Assembly: GCA_034111085.1 (NCBI GenBank)
Contig: JAWUXZ010000068.1
Coordinates: 1 to 28,708, forward strand
DNA length: 28,708 bases
Direction: 5' to 3'
From: Dinoroseobacter sp034111085
GTDB taxonomy: Bacteria > Pseudomonadota > Alphaproteobacteria > Rhodobacterales > Rhodobacteraceae
Every line of letters begins with the position of its first letter. Position 1 is the stretch's first letter. Below are positions 16,225-24,076 of this stretch, one piece after another. A program made the position numbers and the translations under genes. The notes under the pieces were generated by a model that saw only the letters and a program-made list of their open reading frames with translations, did not search any database and was not told where the DNA came from.

Positions 16225-16253
16225 TTGTTCCCCTGCGGCCTAGCGCGTATGCA
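16225..16253 (+). promoter_or_regulatory. Possible promoter of the ppiD-like gene and trpE
   Basis: TTGTTC (16225-16230) and TATGCA (16248-16253) are 17 bp apart in the 127-bp gap before the foldase gene. Both boxes are partial matches. I see no Trp-rich leader peptide or attenuator-like structure here. Confidence 0.3.
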
Positions 16254-16287
16254 CGCCCGACAACCATTTTGATAAGGGTTTCCCGCC

Positions 16288-18129
16288 ATGAAGGGCAAAG
16301 CGTCCAACATCTTCATCTACATCCTTTTGGGGCTGTTGATCCTTGGTCTGGCAGGCTTCGGCGTGACCTCGTTCGGGGGCAATTTTGGCACCGTGGGCAG
16401 GGTCGGCGAAACCGAGGTTACGGTCGAAGACTACGCCCGAGCGATGCAGACCGAACTGCGCGCTGCCACCCAGCAAACGGGTCGCAACTTTACAATGGCC
16501 GAGGCGCGCGCGACGGGTCTGGACCGCCAAGTTCTCGCAAATGTTGTGACCGAGGCCTCCTTATCCGAAGAAGCCCGCCGCATGACATTATCCGTGGGCG
16601 ATAGCCGCGTGGCAGAAGAAGTCCGCTCCTTCCCGGCCTTCCAAGGTTTTGACGGCAGCTTTGACCGCGAGGCCTACCGTTTCACGCTCGAAAACAACGG
16701 CTTCACTGCGCAAGACTTTGAAGATGACATTCGCCGTGATACCGCGCGCAACCTTCTGCGCGCCGCTGTGATTGCCGGAATCGAAGCGCCCGCCGCATAT
16801 TCTGAGACGATCTTTGGGTTCCTTGGTGCGCGGCGCAGCTTCACGGTTGCTACGCTTGATGCTTCCGTTTTGGCCAATTCCGCACCCGAGCCGACCGAGA
16901 CGGACCTGTCGAACTTCCACCTCGAAAACCCGGCCTTCTTCACCGAATCCGAGACCCGCCAGATCACCTATGCGTGGCTGTCGCCTGAGATGATGGAAGC
17001 CGAGATCGAGGTGCCCGAGGACGAGTTGCGCACCGCATATAACGCGCGTCTGGGCGAATTTGTCCAACCCGAGCGCCGCATTCTCTACCGTCTGGTTTTC
17101 TCCGAAGAGGCAGATGCCACTGCAGCGGCTGAGCGCTTGGCCACTGGCGACGTTCAATTTGCTGATTTGGTAACCGAACGCGGGTTAACACTGTCTGATG
17201 TGGAATTGGGCGAGGTCAGCCGCGACGGGCTGGACCCTGCGATTGCAGATGCGGTGTTCGCACTTGAAGACACCGGCGTCGTTGGCCCCTTGCCATCGAA
17301 CTTGGGCCCTGCACTTTATAACGTTGCAGGCCTGCTGAACGCCCAAGAAACCACGTTCGAGGAAGTGCGCGACGAGTTGTTTGAACAAGCAGCCGCCGAT
17401 CGCGCCTTCCGCGCTGTGATCGCCGAGGTTGAACCGATCGACGACCTGCTCGCCGGGGGTGCGACTTTGGAAGAGATCGCTAACGAGACAGCAATGACGT
17501 TGGGCGAGATTTCCTTGCGCGCCGGCAGCGACGAAGGTCTTGGCGCCTACGAGACATTCCGCGAGGCCGCTTTGGCCGCCGAGCAGGGTGATTTTCCGGA
17601 ACTGATCGAGTTGGAAGACGGCGGGCTGGTGGCTTTGCGTCTGAACGAGGTGTCCCCGCCGCGCGTTCTGCCCTTGGCCGAGGTGCGCGATCAAGCCATC
17701 GCGCTTTGGCAGACCGAGGCTGTGCTGGACGCCCTGCGCGCCCAAGCCGAAACCACCCGTGATGTGGTCAAAGGTGGGCGCTCGCTTGCAGCACTCGGCC
17801 TTGCCCCGCGCACGGAAACGGGCCTGACGCGTGATGCGTTCCTCGACGGCTTCCCCCCGATCCTGATGACATCGGTGTTCGACATGAACACGGGTGATTT
17901 TGAGATCATCGACGGCGCGCGCGAGGTATATCTGGTGCGGCTTGACGAAATCCTGTCACCCGATCCCGAGGATCCTGACGCGACCTTCCTGCGCTCGGTG
18001 CTTGCCAATCAAGCCAATCAGGGCATGGCCGAGGATGTGTTCCGGGCCTTCACGACCGCGATCCAGAACAGCGCCGGGCTGGAATTGGACCAATCCGCGA
18101 TCAACGCGGTCAATGCCAGCCTCCAGTAG
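16288..18129 (+). CDS. PpiD-like membrane-anchored peptidyl-prolyl isomerase/foldase
   Basis: A 613-residue protein with a short cytoplasmic N-terminus, one membrane segment (about 8-28: IFIYILLGLLILGLAGFGV) and a large periplasmic part. This is the PpiD/SurA-like arrangement: an N-terminal chaperone region (about 35-200), a parvulin-type isomerase region (about 225-375) and a further helical region. It probably assists folding of newly secreted proteins at the inner membrane. The parvulin region is divergent and I cannot confirm its catalytic residues, so isomerase activity is uncertain. It is acidic overall. ATG 16288 has AAGGG about 10 bases upstream. trpE begins 6 bp after its stop, so the two are almost certainly cotranscribed, although their roles are unrelated. 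Confidence 0.87.
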   Translation: MKGKASNIFIYILLGLLILGLAGFGVTSFGGNFGTVGRVGETEVTVEDYARAMQTELRAATQQTGRNFTMAEARATGLDRQVLANVVTEASLSEEARRMTLSVGDSRVAEEVRSFPAFQGFDGSFDREAYRFTLENNGFTAQDFEDDIRRDTARNLLRAAVIAGIEAPAAYSETIFGFLGARRSFTVATLDASVLANSAPEPTETDLSNFHLENPAFFTESETRQITYAWLSPEMMEAEIEVPEDELRTAYNARLGEFVQPERRILYRLVFSEEADATAAAERLATGDVQFADLVTERGLTLSDVELGEVSRDGLDPAIADAVFALEDTGVVGPLPSNLGPALYNVAGLLNAQETTFEEVRDELFEQAAADRAFRAVIAEVEPIDDLLAGGATLEEIANETAMTLGEISLRAGSDEGLGAYETFREAALAAEQGDFPELIELEDGGLVALRLNEVSPPRVLPLAEVRDQAIALWQTEAVLDALRAQAETTRDVVKGGRSLAALGLAPRTETGLTRDAFLDGFPPILMTSVFDMNTGDFEIIDGAREVYLVRLDEILSPDPEDPDATFLRSVLANQANQGMAEDVFRAFTTAIQNSAGLELDQSAINAVNASLQ

Positions 18130-18135
18130 ACACCC

Positions 18136-19644
18136 ATGGCCTTGATCCCCGATTTTGCAACGTTTGAGGCCGGGTTTACGCGCGGCGAGAACCAACTGGT
18201 CTACACGCGGCTGGCGGCTGATCTCGACACGCCCGTTTCGGTAATGCTGAAACTGGCGAATGCGCAAAAAGACGCGTTCATGCTCGAATCCGTCACCGGG
18301 GGCGAGATCCGTGGGCGCTATTCGGTTGTGGGCCTCAAGCCTGATTTGATCTGGCGTTGCCACGGGACCCGCGCCGAAATCAATCGCTCGGCCCGGTTTG
18401 ATGCGAGCGCGTTCGAGGCGCAATCAGACGATCCTCTGACAGCCATTCGCAACCTGATCGCGGAGAGCCGCATCGATATGCCCGAAGACCTGCCTCCCAT
18501 TGCTGCGGGTCTGTTTGGTTATCTTGGCTATGATATGATCCGGCTGGTCGAGCATTTGCCGAATATTAACAAAGACGTATTAGGTGTTCCCGATGCGATG
18601 TTGCTGCGCCCTTCGGTGGTTGCAGTGCTCGACGGTGTCAAAGGCGAAGTGACCGTGGTGTCACCCGCATGGGCAGGTTCGGGCCTCGATGCACGCGCGG
18701 CCTACAACCAAGCCGCCGAGCGGGTGATGGACGCGGTGCGCGATCTGGAACGCGGTGCCGCGAGTGAATCCCGTGACCTCGGCGAGGTCGCGCCAATGGA
18801 CGAACCGGTTTCCAACTTTACCCACCAAGGCTATCTGAACGCGGTAGAGACGGCTAAGGAATACATCCGCGCAGGCGACATTTTCCAGGTCGTCCCGTCG
18901 CAACGTTGGGCGCAGGACTTTGCGCACCCGCCGTTTGCGCTTTACCGCTCGCTACGGCGAACCAACCCCTCGCCGTTCATGTTTTTCTTCAACTTCGGCG
19001 ACTTCCAAGTCATCGGTGCCAGCCCAGAAATCCTCGTGCGCGTGTTCGGGCGCGAGGTCACGATCCGGCCCATCGCGGGCACACGTCCACGCGGCAAGAC
19101 CGTGGCCGAGGATAAGGCTTACGAGGAAGACCTGCTGTCGGATCCTAAAGAGCTGGCCGAACATCTGATGCTGCTCGATCTGGGTCGCAATGACACCGGG
19201 CGCGTATCCAAAATCGGCACAGTGCGCCCGACCGAAGAGTTCATAATCGAGCGCTACAGCCACGTCATGCACATCGTGTCAAACGTGGTGGGCGAGTTGT
19301 CCGAGGATCAAGACGCGCTGTCGGCCTTTCTCGCTGGGATGCCCGCTGGCACTGTCTCGGGCGCGCCAAAAGTTCGCGCAATGGAAATCATCGACGAGCT
19401 GGAGCCTGAAAAGCGGGGCGTTTATGGCGGTGGCGTTGGCTATTTTGCGGCCAATGGCGACATGGATATGTGCATCGCGCTGCGTACGGCGGTTTTGAAG
19501 GACGAGACGCTCTATATCCAAGCGGGCGGCGGCGTTGTCTATGACAGCGATCCCGAGGCAGAATATGTCGAGACCGTTAACAAATCCAAAGCCATTCGCC
19601 GGGCCGCCGAAGAGGTTGGCTTGTTTGTGAAACGGAACAATTAG
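18136..19644 (+). CDS. trpE: Anthranilate synthase component I
   Basis: Forms anthranilate from chorismate with ammonia supplied by TrpG, the first committed step to tryptophan. The 502 residues match free-standing TrpE. The N-terminal LESVTGGEIRGRYS (50-63) corresponds to the tryptophan feedback site. The catalytic half carries IRPIAGTRPRGKT, LGRNDTGRVS, PAGTVSGAPKVRAMEII, GYFAANGDMDMCIALRT and QAGGGVVYDSDPEAEY, all typical of chorismate-using enzymes. It lies 6 bp after the foldase gene and is separated from trpG by a gene on the opposite strand, so trpE and trpGDC are transcribed as two units. The 91 bp after it contain a short CCGAG/CTCGG stem but no T run. Confidence 0.97.
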   Translation: MALIPDFATFEAGFTRGENQLVYTRLAADLDTPVSVMLKLANAQKDAFMLESVTGGEIRGRYSVVGLKPDLIWRCHGTRAEINRSARFDASAFEAQSDDPLTAIRNLIAESRIDMPEDLPPIAAGLFGYLGYDMIRLVEHLPNINKDVLGVPDAMLLRPSVVAVLDGVKGEVTVVSPAWAGSGLDARAAYNQAAERVMDAVRDLERGAASESRDLGEVAPMDEPVSNFTHQGYLNAVETAKEYIRAGDIFQVVPSQRWAQDFAHPPFALYRSLRRTNPSPFMFFFNFGDFQVIGASPEILVRVFGREVTIRPIAGTRPRGKTVAEDKAYEEDLLSDPKELAEHLMLLDLGRNDTGRVSKIGTVRPTEEFIIERYSHVMHIVSNVVGELSEDQDALSAFLAGMPAGTVSGAPKVRAMEIIDELEPEKRGVYGGGVGYFAANGDMDMCIALRTAVLKDETLYIQAGGGVVYDSDPEAEYVETVNKSKAIRRAAEEVGLFVKRNN

Positions 19645-19735
19645 AGCCCCGCTTGCTACGCCCGTTGCGCCCTGCCCAAAACAAACACGAAAAGCCACTC
19701 CACCGGGCCGAGTTTACCGCTCGGTGCGGCGACTG

Positions 19736-21034
19736 CTATTGACCCAGCATCAGGCTTGATATCGGTGCCAGTGCAACTTCCGCCGCCCGCCGGCCGCCGA
19801 CCCACTGGTTCAGCGCCTCCATGGTCGCAGGTCGCACGATACCCAGCACAACAACAGACGCATCACGCGACGCTTGGAATGCAGCGCGGTCAAGGTAGCG
19901 CGTCATCAAAGGCACCCCCTCATTGTCACCATCGAGGACCCGGAAAACCTGCGCGTCGGGCACGCCGGACGAAGCTGCCGCGCGCCCGAGCGCATCTAGG
20001 CCTTGAGGCAGAGACACCAAGCCATGTCCAGATTGCGCGAGGATTGCGGTCAGTTCACTGGCGCGTGTAGCGTCGCGCACAAACGGGCTGCCGGGCGGGA
20101 TCAAGACCCCTACGGCTGTCGGCATCTGGTTCAGAAGTTGTGTCAGACTGGCGGCGGCCTCTAGCGGCGAGGCATTTTCCGACAGGCTGTTGGCGAGCAC
20201 GAGAACTTCATGTCCGGTCGCCTCGTATCCCGCAGCGGCCTCGATTGAGCCCGGCTGGGTCGGGTCGAGCGCGATGGTTAACGGCCCGGGAAATCCGGCC
20301 ACTTCGGCCAAGGGCAAGCCGCTGCCGGACCTGTCAATCAATACGATGGAAAAACGCGGCAAGCCCGGTGCCAGATCGATATCGAGCGCGTTACGACGCA
20401 GCGCGCCACCACCCAAACTAAGCGACGAGTTCAGTGTTGGCACCTCAACTGTGCCATCGTTGGCGGTGTCGTTGTCGTTGTCGTTGTCGTTGATCCCAGG
20501 CAGTGGGTCGGGCGTGACGACAGCCGTTTCGGTTTCTGGCTCAGGCTCCGGCAAAGTCTCAGGCACCACATCTGGCGCTGGCTCTTCAATCGGTTCCGGC
20601 GTCGGGGTGATATCGATGACGGGTGAAGTATCGGGCAGCGTCGGTGCGCTGGCACCAATCTCGGGTGTGCCTGCTTCTGGCGTCTCGACCTCAGCAACCT
20701 CCGCTTGGGGATCCGGCGCAGTCTCGACAGGTGCATTGACCTGCGGCTCTGGCGTGACCTCAACCTCAGTCTCATCGTCAGGCACGCTCGGCGCCTCTGG
20801 CACCTCAGGCGTCAATAGCGCACTGCGCGTCGGCACCGGCGCGGTTGGCTCCGGCTCGGTGGCAGGCACAACAAGTGGCATCTCAATCGCGGTTCCGCCA
20901 AGCCCGGCCCCACCAGCAATCTCGAGCGTTCCCGCACGCGGCCCAGGCAGCGGCGCATTCAGCGACGCACCGACCACCACGACCGAGCTGGCAAAAGCCC
21001 CCCAGAACACGCCCGAAAGCAAGCCCTTTAACAT
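19736..21034 (-). CDS. Divergent polysaccharide deacetylase family protein, probably inactive
   Basis: A 432-residue protein with an N-terminal membrane anchor or signal segment (about 4-23), a long P/E/T-rich, acidic, probably disordered linker (about 56-195) that contains an ND repeat (182-189), and a C-terminal domain (about 226-432) resembling the YibQ/divergent polysaccharide deacetylase family. The expected catalytic motifs are altered: FSIVLIDRSG where the family has an IDD, and no recognisable HLPMEP or NNHMGS. It may therefore be a cell-envelope binding or structural protein rather than an enzyme (inferred). ATG 21034 has GAGG seven bases upstream; a GTG at 21076 is the longer alternative. 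It is convergent with trpE and divergent from trpG. Confidence 0.82.
   Translation of the reverse strand: MLKGLLSGVFWGAFASSVVVVGASLNAPLPGPRAGTLEIAGGAGLGGTAIEMPLVVPATEPEPTAPVPTRSALLTPEVPEAPSVPDDETEVEVTPEPQVNAPVETAPDPQAEVAEVETPEAGTPEIGASAPTLPDTSPVIDITPTPEPIEEPAPDVVPETLPEPEPETETAVVTPDPLPGINDNDNDNDTANDGTVEVPTLNSSLSLGGGALRRNALDIDLAPGLPRFSIVLIDRSGSGLPLAEVAGFPGPLTIALDPTQPGSIEAAAGYEATGHEVLVLANSLSENASPLEAAASLTQLLNQMPTAVGVLIPPGSPFVRDATRASELTAILAQSGHGLVSLPQGLDALGRAAASSGVPDAQVFRVLDGDNEGVPLMTRYLDRAAFQASRDASVVVLGIVRPATMEALNQWVGGRRAAEVALAPISSLMLGQ
20468..20491 (+). repeat. Hexanucleotide repeat encoding (Asn-Asp)4
   Basis: Four exact copies of GTCGTT (AACGAC on the coding strand) in the linker of the deacetylase-family gene. 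Slippage here would change the number of Asn-Asp pairs without shifting the frame. Confidence 0.9.
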
Positions 21035-21178
21035 TCCGCTGCCTCGTTTCTGTAACCGCTCGTTGCGCTGCGACACCCCGATCTAGACTTGACCCCGGCG
21101 CGCGCCTTGGCCCATCTATAACCGGACCAACGCGCAGGGGGCACCCCCTTTGATGCGGTGTACGGGAAGGACTGCGAG

Positions 21179-21760
21179 ATGCTGCTGCTGATCGACAATT
21201 ACGACAGTTTCACCTTCAATCTTGTTCATTATTTGGGCGAGTTGGGAGCCGATGTTCAAGTCCACCGCAACGACGCACTCGATGTACAAGCCGCAATGGC
21301 TTTGCGGCCCACCGGAATTGTGCTCAGCCCCGGCCCGTGTGACCCAGATCGCGCTGGAATTTGCCTGCCTCTGACATTGGCTGCTGCGGATGCGGGAGTT
21401 CCGCTTTTGGGTGTGTGCTTGGGCCACCAGACGATTGGGCAAGCCTTTGGTGGCAAGGTGCAGCGCCATTCTGAGATTGTGCATGGCAAAATGGGCGCGA
21501 TTAACCATGAAGGGGCCGGAGTTTTCGCGGGGCTGCCGTCGCCCTTGGCGGCTACGCGCTATCATTCGCTGGTCGTGGACCGCGAAAGCCTGCCAGACGC
21601 GCTAGAAATCACAAGCTGGTTGGACGACGGAACCATTATGGGCCTGCGCCACCGGACTTTGCCCATCGAGGGCGTGCAATTTCACCCGGAATCGATCCGG
21701 TCCGAGCATGGCCACGCAATGCTGCAAAACTTCCTCAATACCCTAAAGGTGCCCGCATGA
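21179..21760 (+). CDS. trpG: Anthranilate synthase component II (glutamine amidotransferase)
   Basis: Hydrolyses glutamine and passes ammonia to TrpE. The 193-residue class I glutamine amidotransferase has the catalytic triad: C80 in LLGVCLGHQ, and H169 and E171 in GVQFHPES. LLLIDNYDSFTFNLVHYL (2-19) at the start and LSPGPCDPDRAG (49-60) are typical of TrpG/PabA. It could also serve para-aminobenzoate synthesis, as single amidotransferases do in some bacteria; that is not decidable here. ATG 21179 follows AAGGAC; a GTG at 21158 would add seven residues. Its stop overlaps the trpD start (ATGA), so the two are coupled. The region 21035-21178 between it and the divergent gene should hold both promoters. 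Confidence 0.96.
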   Translation: MLLLIDNYDSFTFNLVHYLGELGADVQVHRNDALDVQAAMALRPTGIVLSPGPCDPDRAGICLPLTLAAADAGVPLLGVCLGHQTIGQAFGGKVQRHSEIVHGKMGAINHEGAGVFAGLPSPLAATRYHSLVVDRESLPDALEITSWLDDGTIMGLRHRTLPIEGVQFHPESIRSEHGHAMLQNFLNTLKVPA

Positions 21761-22770
21761 GTGATCTGCTCAAACCGCTAATTGATGCCGCCGCCTCCCG
21801 CCCGCTCAGCCGCGCAGAGGCCGAAACCGCGTTCCGCATATTGTTTGCTGGCGACGCGACGCCCGCCCAAATCGGCGGCCTACTAATGGCAATGCGCACG
21901 CGCGGCGAGACTGTCGATGAATACGCCGCTGCTGCCGCCGTGATGCGCGCCAATTGCACGCCCGTTGTGGCACCGGTTGGTGCGATGGATATTGTCGGGA
22001 CTGGGGGCGACGGCAAGGGCACGCTAAATATCTCCACCGCGACGGCGTTTGTGGTGGCAGGTGCTGGGGTTCCCGTGGCCAAACATGGCAACCGCAACTT
22101 GTCATCAAAGTCCGGTGCGGCAGATGTGCTGACCCAGATGGGCATTAACGTCATGGTCGAGGCCCCTGTTGTGGCGCGTGCGCTCGCCGAGATCGGCATC
22201 GGCTTCATGATGGCCCCAATGCACCATCCGGCCACGCGCCACGTGATGCCAGTGCGCGCTGAGCTGGGGACGCGGACAATCTTCAATATTCTCGGGCCTT
22301 TGACCAACCCCGCAGGTGTCAAACGCCAGCTCACCGGTGCGTTTTCGCGCGACCTGATCCGGCCCATGGCCGAGACGTTGCAGGCGCTTGGGTCTGAGGC
22401 CGCGTGGCTTGTACATGGCTCGGATGGCACCGATGAATTAACCATAACTGGCATCTCATGGGTCGCCGCCTTGGGCGAAGACGGCGTAACCGAAATGGAG
22501 GTTCATCCGGACGACGCAGGCCTGCCCGTACATCCGTTTGAAGCGATCCTTGGCGGTACACCGCAAGAAAATGGAACTGCATTCAAGGCATTGCTCGACG
22601 GCGAGGCGTCGGCCTACCGCGACGCGGTGTTGTTGAATGCCGCCGCCGCACTGGTTGTCGTCGGCACATGCGGTGATCTGAAAGACGGCGTTGAAGTGGC
22701 AGCGGCCAGCCTCGACAGCGGCGCAGCATTGGCGAAGGTTAACGCGCTTGCCGCGCTGACTTCGGCCTGA
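21757..22770 (+). CDS. trpD: Anthranilate phosphoribosyltransferase
   Basis: Transfers phosphoribose from PRPP to anthranilate, the second step of the tryptophan branch. The 337 residues fit the family. The PRPP-binding GTGGDGKGTLNIST (81-94) and KHGNRNLSSKSGAADVL (109-125) are diagnostic, as are APMHHPATRHVMPVRAELGT and ILGPLTNPAG further on. The ATG overlaps the trpG stop, and trpC follows after 15 bp with a strong ribosome site, so the three belong to one operon. Confidence 0.97.
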   Translation: MSDLLKPLIDAAASRPLSRAEAETAFRILFAGDATPAQIGGLLMAMRTRGETVDEYAAAAAVMRANCTPVVAPVGAMDIVGTGGDGKGTLNISTATAFVVAGAGVPVAKHGNRNLSSKSGAADVLTQMGINVMVEAPVVARALAEIGIGFMMAPMHHPATRHVMPVRAELGTRTIFNILGPLTNPAGVKRQLTGAFSRDLIRPMAETLQALGSEAAWLVHGSDGTDELTITGISWVAALGEDGVTEMEVHPDDAGLPVHPFEAILGGTPQENGTAFKALLDGEASAYRDAVLLNAAAALVVVGTCGDLKDGVEVAAASLDSGAALAKVNALAALTSA

Positions 22771-22785
22771 TTGGGAGGGGATGAC

Positions 22786-23598
22786 ATGACGCAAACCGTA
22801 CTCGACAAGATCAAAGCCTATAAGTTGGAAGAGGTCGCCACCGCCAAGGCCGCCCGCCCCCTCGCTGGGGTGGAAGAGGCTGCGCGCTTTGCCTCCCCGA
22901 CCCGTGGATTTGCGGATGCCCTGCGCCGCAAATCACGTGACGGATACGCGCTGATTGCCGAGATAAAGCGTGCAAGCCCGTCCAAAGGCCTGATCCGCGC
23001 CGATTTCGACCCGCCCGCTTTGGCGCAAGCCTATGCGAAGGGTGGAGCGGCCTGTTTGTCAGTGCTGACCGACACGCCCAGCTTCCAAGGCGCGCCTGAA
23101 TTCTTGGTTAATGCCCGCGCCGCTGTTGACCTGCCAGCGCTGCGCAAAGACTTCATGTATGACACCTACCAAGTGGCCGAGGCACGCGCTTGGGGCGCCG
23201 ACTGCATTTTGATAATCCTCGCCAGTGTGTCGGATGCTCAGGCCGCTGAATTGGAAGCCTCCGCGTTTGAGTGGGGCATGGATGTGCTTCTAGAAGTCCA
23301 TGATGCCGACGAGCTCGAGCGGGCCTGTCGGTTGAAATCCCCCCTGATGGGGATCAATAATCGCAACTTGAAGACCTTTGAGACGTCTCTGGACACCACC
23401 CGCGCCTTAGCGCGCCAAGTGCCCGAAGATCGGCTAATCGTGGCAGAGTCGGGCCTGAGTACGCCTGCCGATTTGGCGGATCTCGCCAAATATGGTGCAC
23501 GCTCATTCTTAATTGGCGAAAGCCTGATGCGGCAGGATGATGTGGCGGAGGCCACACGCGCAATATTGGCCAACCCCCTGACATCTGGTCGTATTTAG
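22786..23598 (+). CDS. trpC: Indole-3-glycerol phosphate synthase
   Basis: Closes the indole ring by decarboxylative cyclisation of carboxyphenylamino-deoxyribulose phosphate. It is a 270-residue (beta/alpha)8 barrel protein, with no fused TrpF. Catalytic residues are visible in LIAEIKRASPSKG (E59, K61), ALRKDFMYDTYQV (K121), DVLLEVHD (E170), MGINNRNLKTFE and VAESG. ATG 22786 is preceded by GGGAGGGG at five bases; the in-frame TTG at 22771 and out-of-frame ATG at 22781 are less likely. moaC begins one base after its stop. trpF, trpB and trpA are not in this window. Confidence 0.97.
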   Translation: MTQTVLDKIKAYKLEEVATAKAARPLAGVEEAARFASPTRGFADALRRKSRDGYALIAEIKRASPSKGLIRADFDPPALAQAYAKGGAACLSVLTDTPSFQGAPEFLVNARAAVDLPALRKDFMYDTYQVAEARAWGADCILIILASVSDAQAAELEASAFEWGMDVLLEVHDADELERACRLKSPLMGINNRNLKTFETSLDTTRALARQVPEDRLIVAESGLSTPADLADLAKYGARSFLIGESLMRQDDVAEATRAILANPLTSGRI

Positions 23599-23599
23599 G

Positions 23600-24076
23600 A
23601 TGGGCGGCTTGACCCATTTCGACGGCAAGGGCGACGCCCATATGGTCGATGTCTCAGATAAAGCAGTCACCGCTCGGGTCGCAGTGGCCAGCGGTGCGGT
23701 GCGCATGCAGGCCGAGACCTTGGCGCTGATCGTTGAAGGCCGCGCCAAGAAAGGCGACGTTCTTGGTGTGGCGCGCTTGGCTGGGATCATGGGGGCAAAG
23801 AAGACCGCTGAGTTGATCCCGCTCTGTCATCCGTTGCCGATCACTAAGGTAGCACTTGATCTGGTGCCAGATGACCAGCTGTGTGGTATTCAAATTACCG
23901 CAACTGTGAAGACCACCGGACAAACGGGCGTAGAGATGGAAGCCCTCACTGCGGTCTCAATCGCGGCGCTTACACTCTACGACATGGTTAAGGCCGTCGA
24001 TAAGGGCATGGTGATCGAAGCCGTGCGCGTCACCCTGAAAGACGGTGGCAAATCTGGCCTCTACAAGTCGGAATGA
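23600..24076 (+). CDS. moaC: Cyclic pyranopterin monophosphate synthase
   Basis: Acts with MoaA in the first step of molybdenum-cofactor synthesis, forming cyclic pyranopterin monophosphate from the 3',8-cyclo-GTP intermediate. The 158 residues match the family. Signature regions are KKTAELIPLCHPLPI (67-81, with K67/K68 and H77), TGVEMEALTAVSIAALTLYD (109-128, with E112, E114 and D128) and KAVDKGM. MVDVSDK near the start is also typical. It begins one base after trpC ends, and its stop overlaps the start of moeA, so it is cotranscribed with both. Confidence 0.97.
   Translation: MGGLTHFDGKGDAHMVDVSDKAVTARVAVASGAVRMQAETLALIVEGRAKKGDVLGVARLAGIMGAKKTAELIPLCHPLPITKVALDLVPDDQLCGIQITATVKTTGQTGVEMEALTAVSIAALTLYDMVKAVDKGMVIEAVRVTLKDGGKSGLYKSE

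Noticed and set aside
16161..16287. Tryptophan attenuator or leader peptide
   Set aside because: No run of TGG codons and no competing hairpins with a T run are visible here or before trpG.
20190..21086. 298-codon + strand open frame rich in S, G and T
   Set aside because: It mirrors the P/E/T-rich linker of the deacetylase-family gene. Long antisense frames are expected from such biased codons in GC-rich DNA.
21089..21122. TTGACC and TATAAC as a trpG promoter
   Set aside because: The two boxes are 22 bp apart, too far for a normal promoter, and no better -35 lies at 17 bp.
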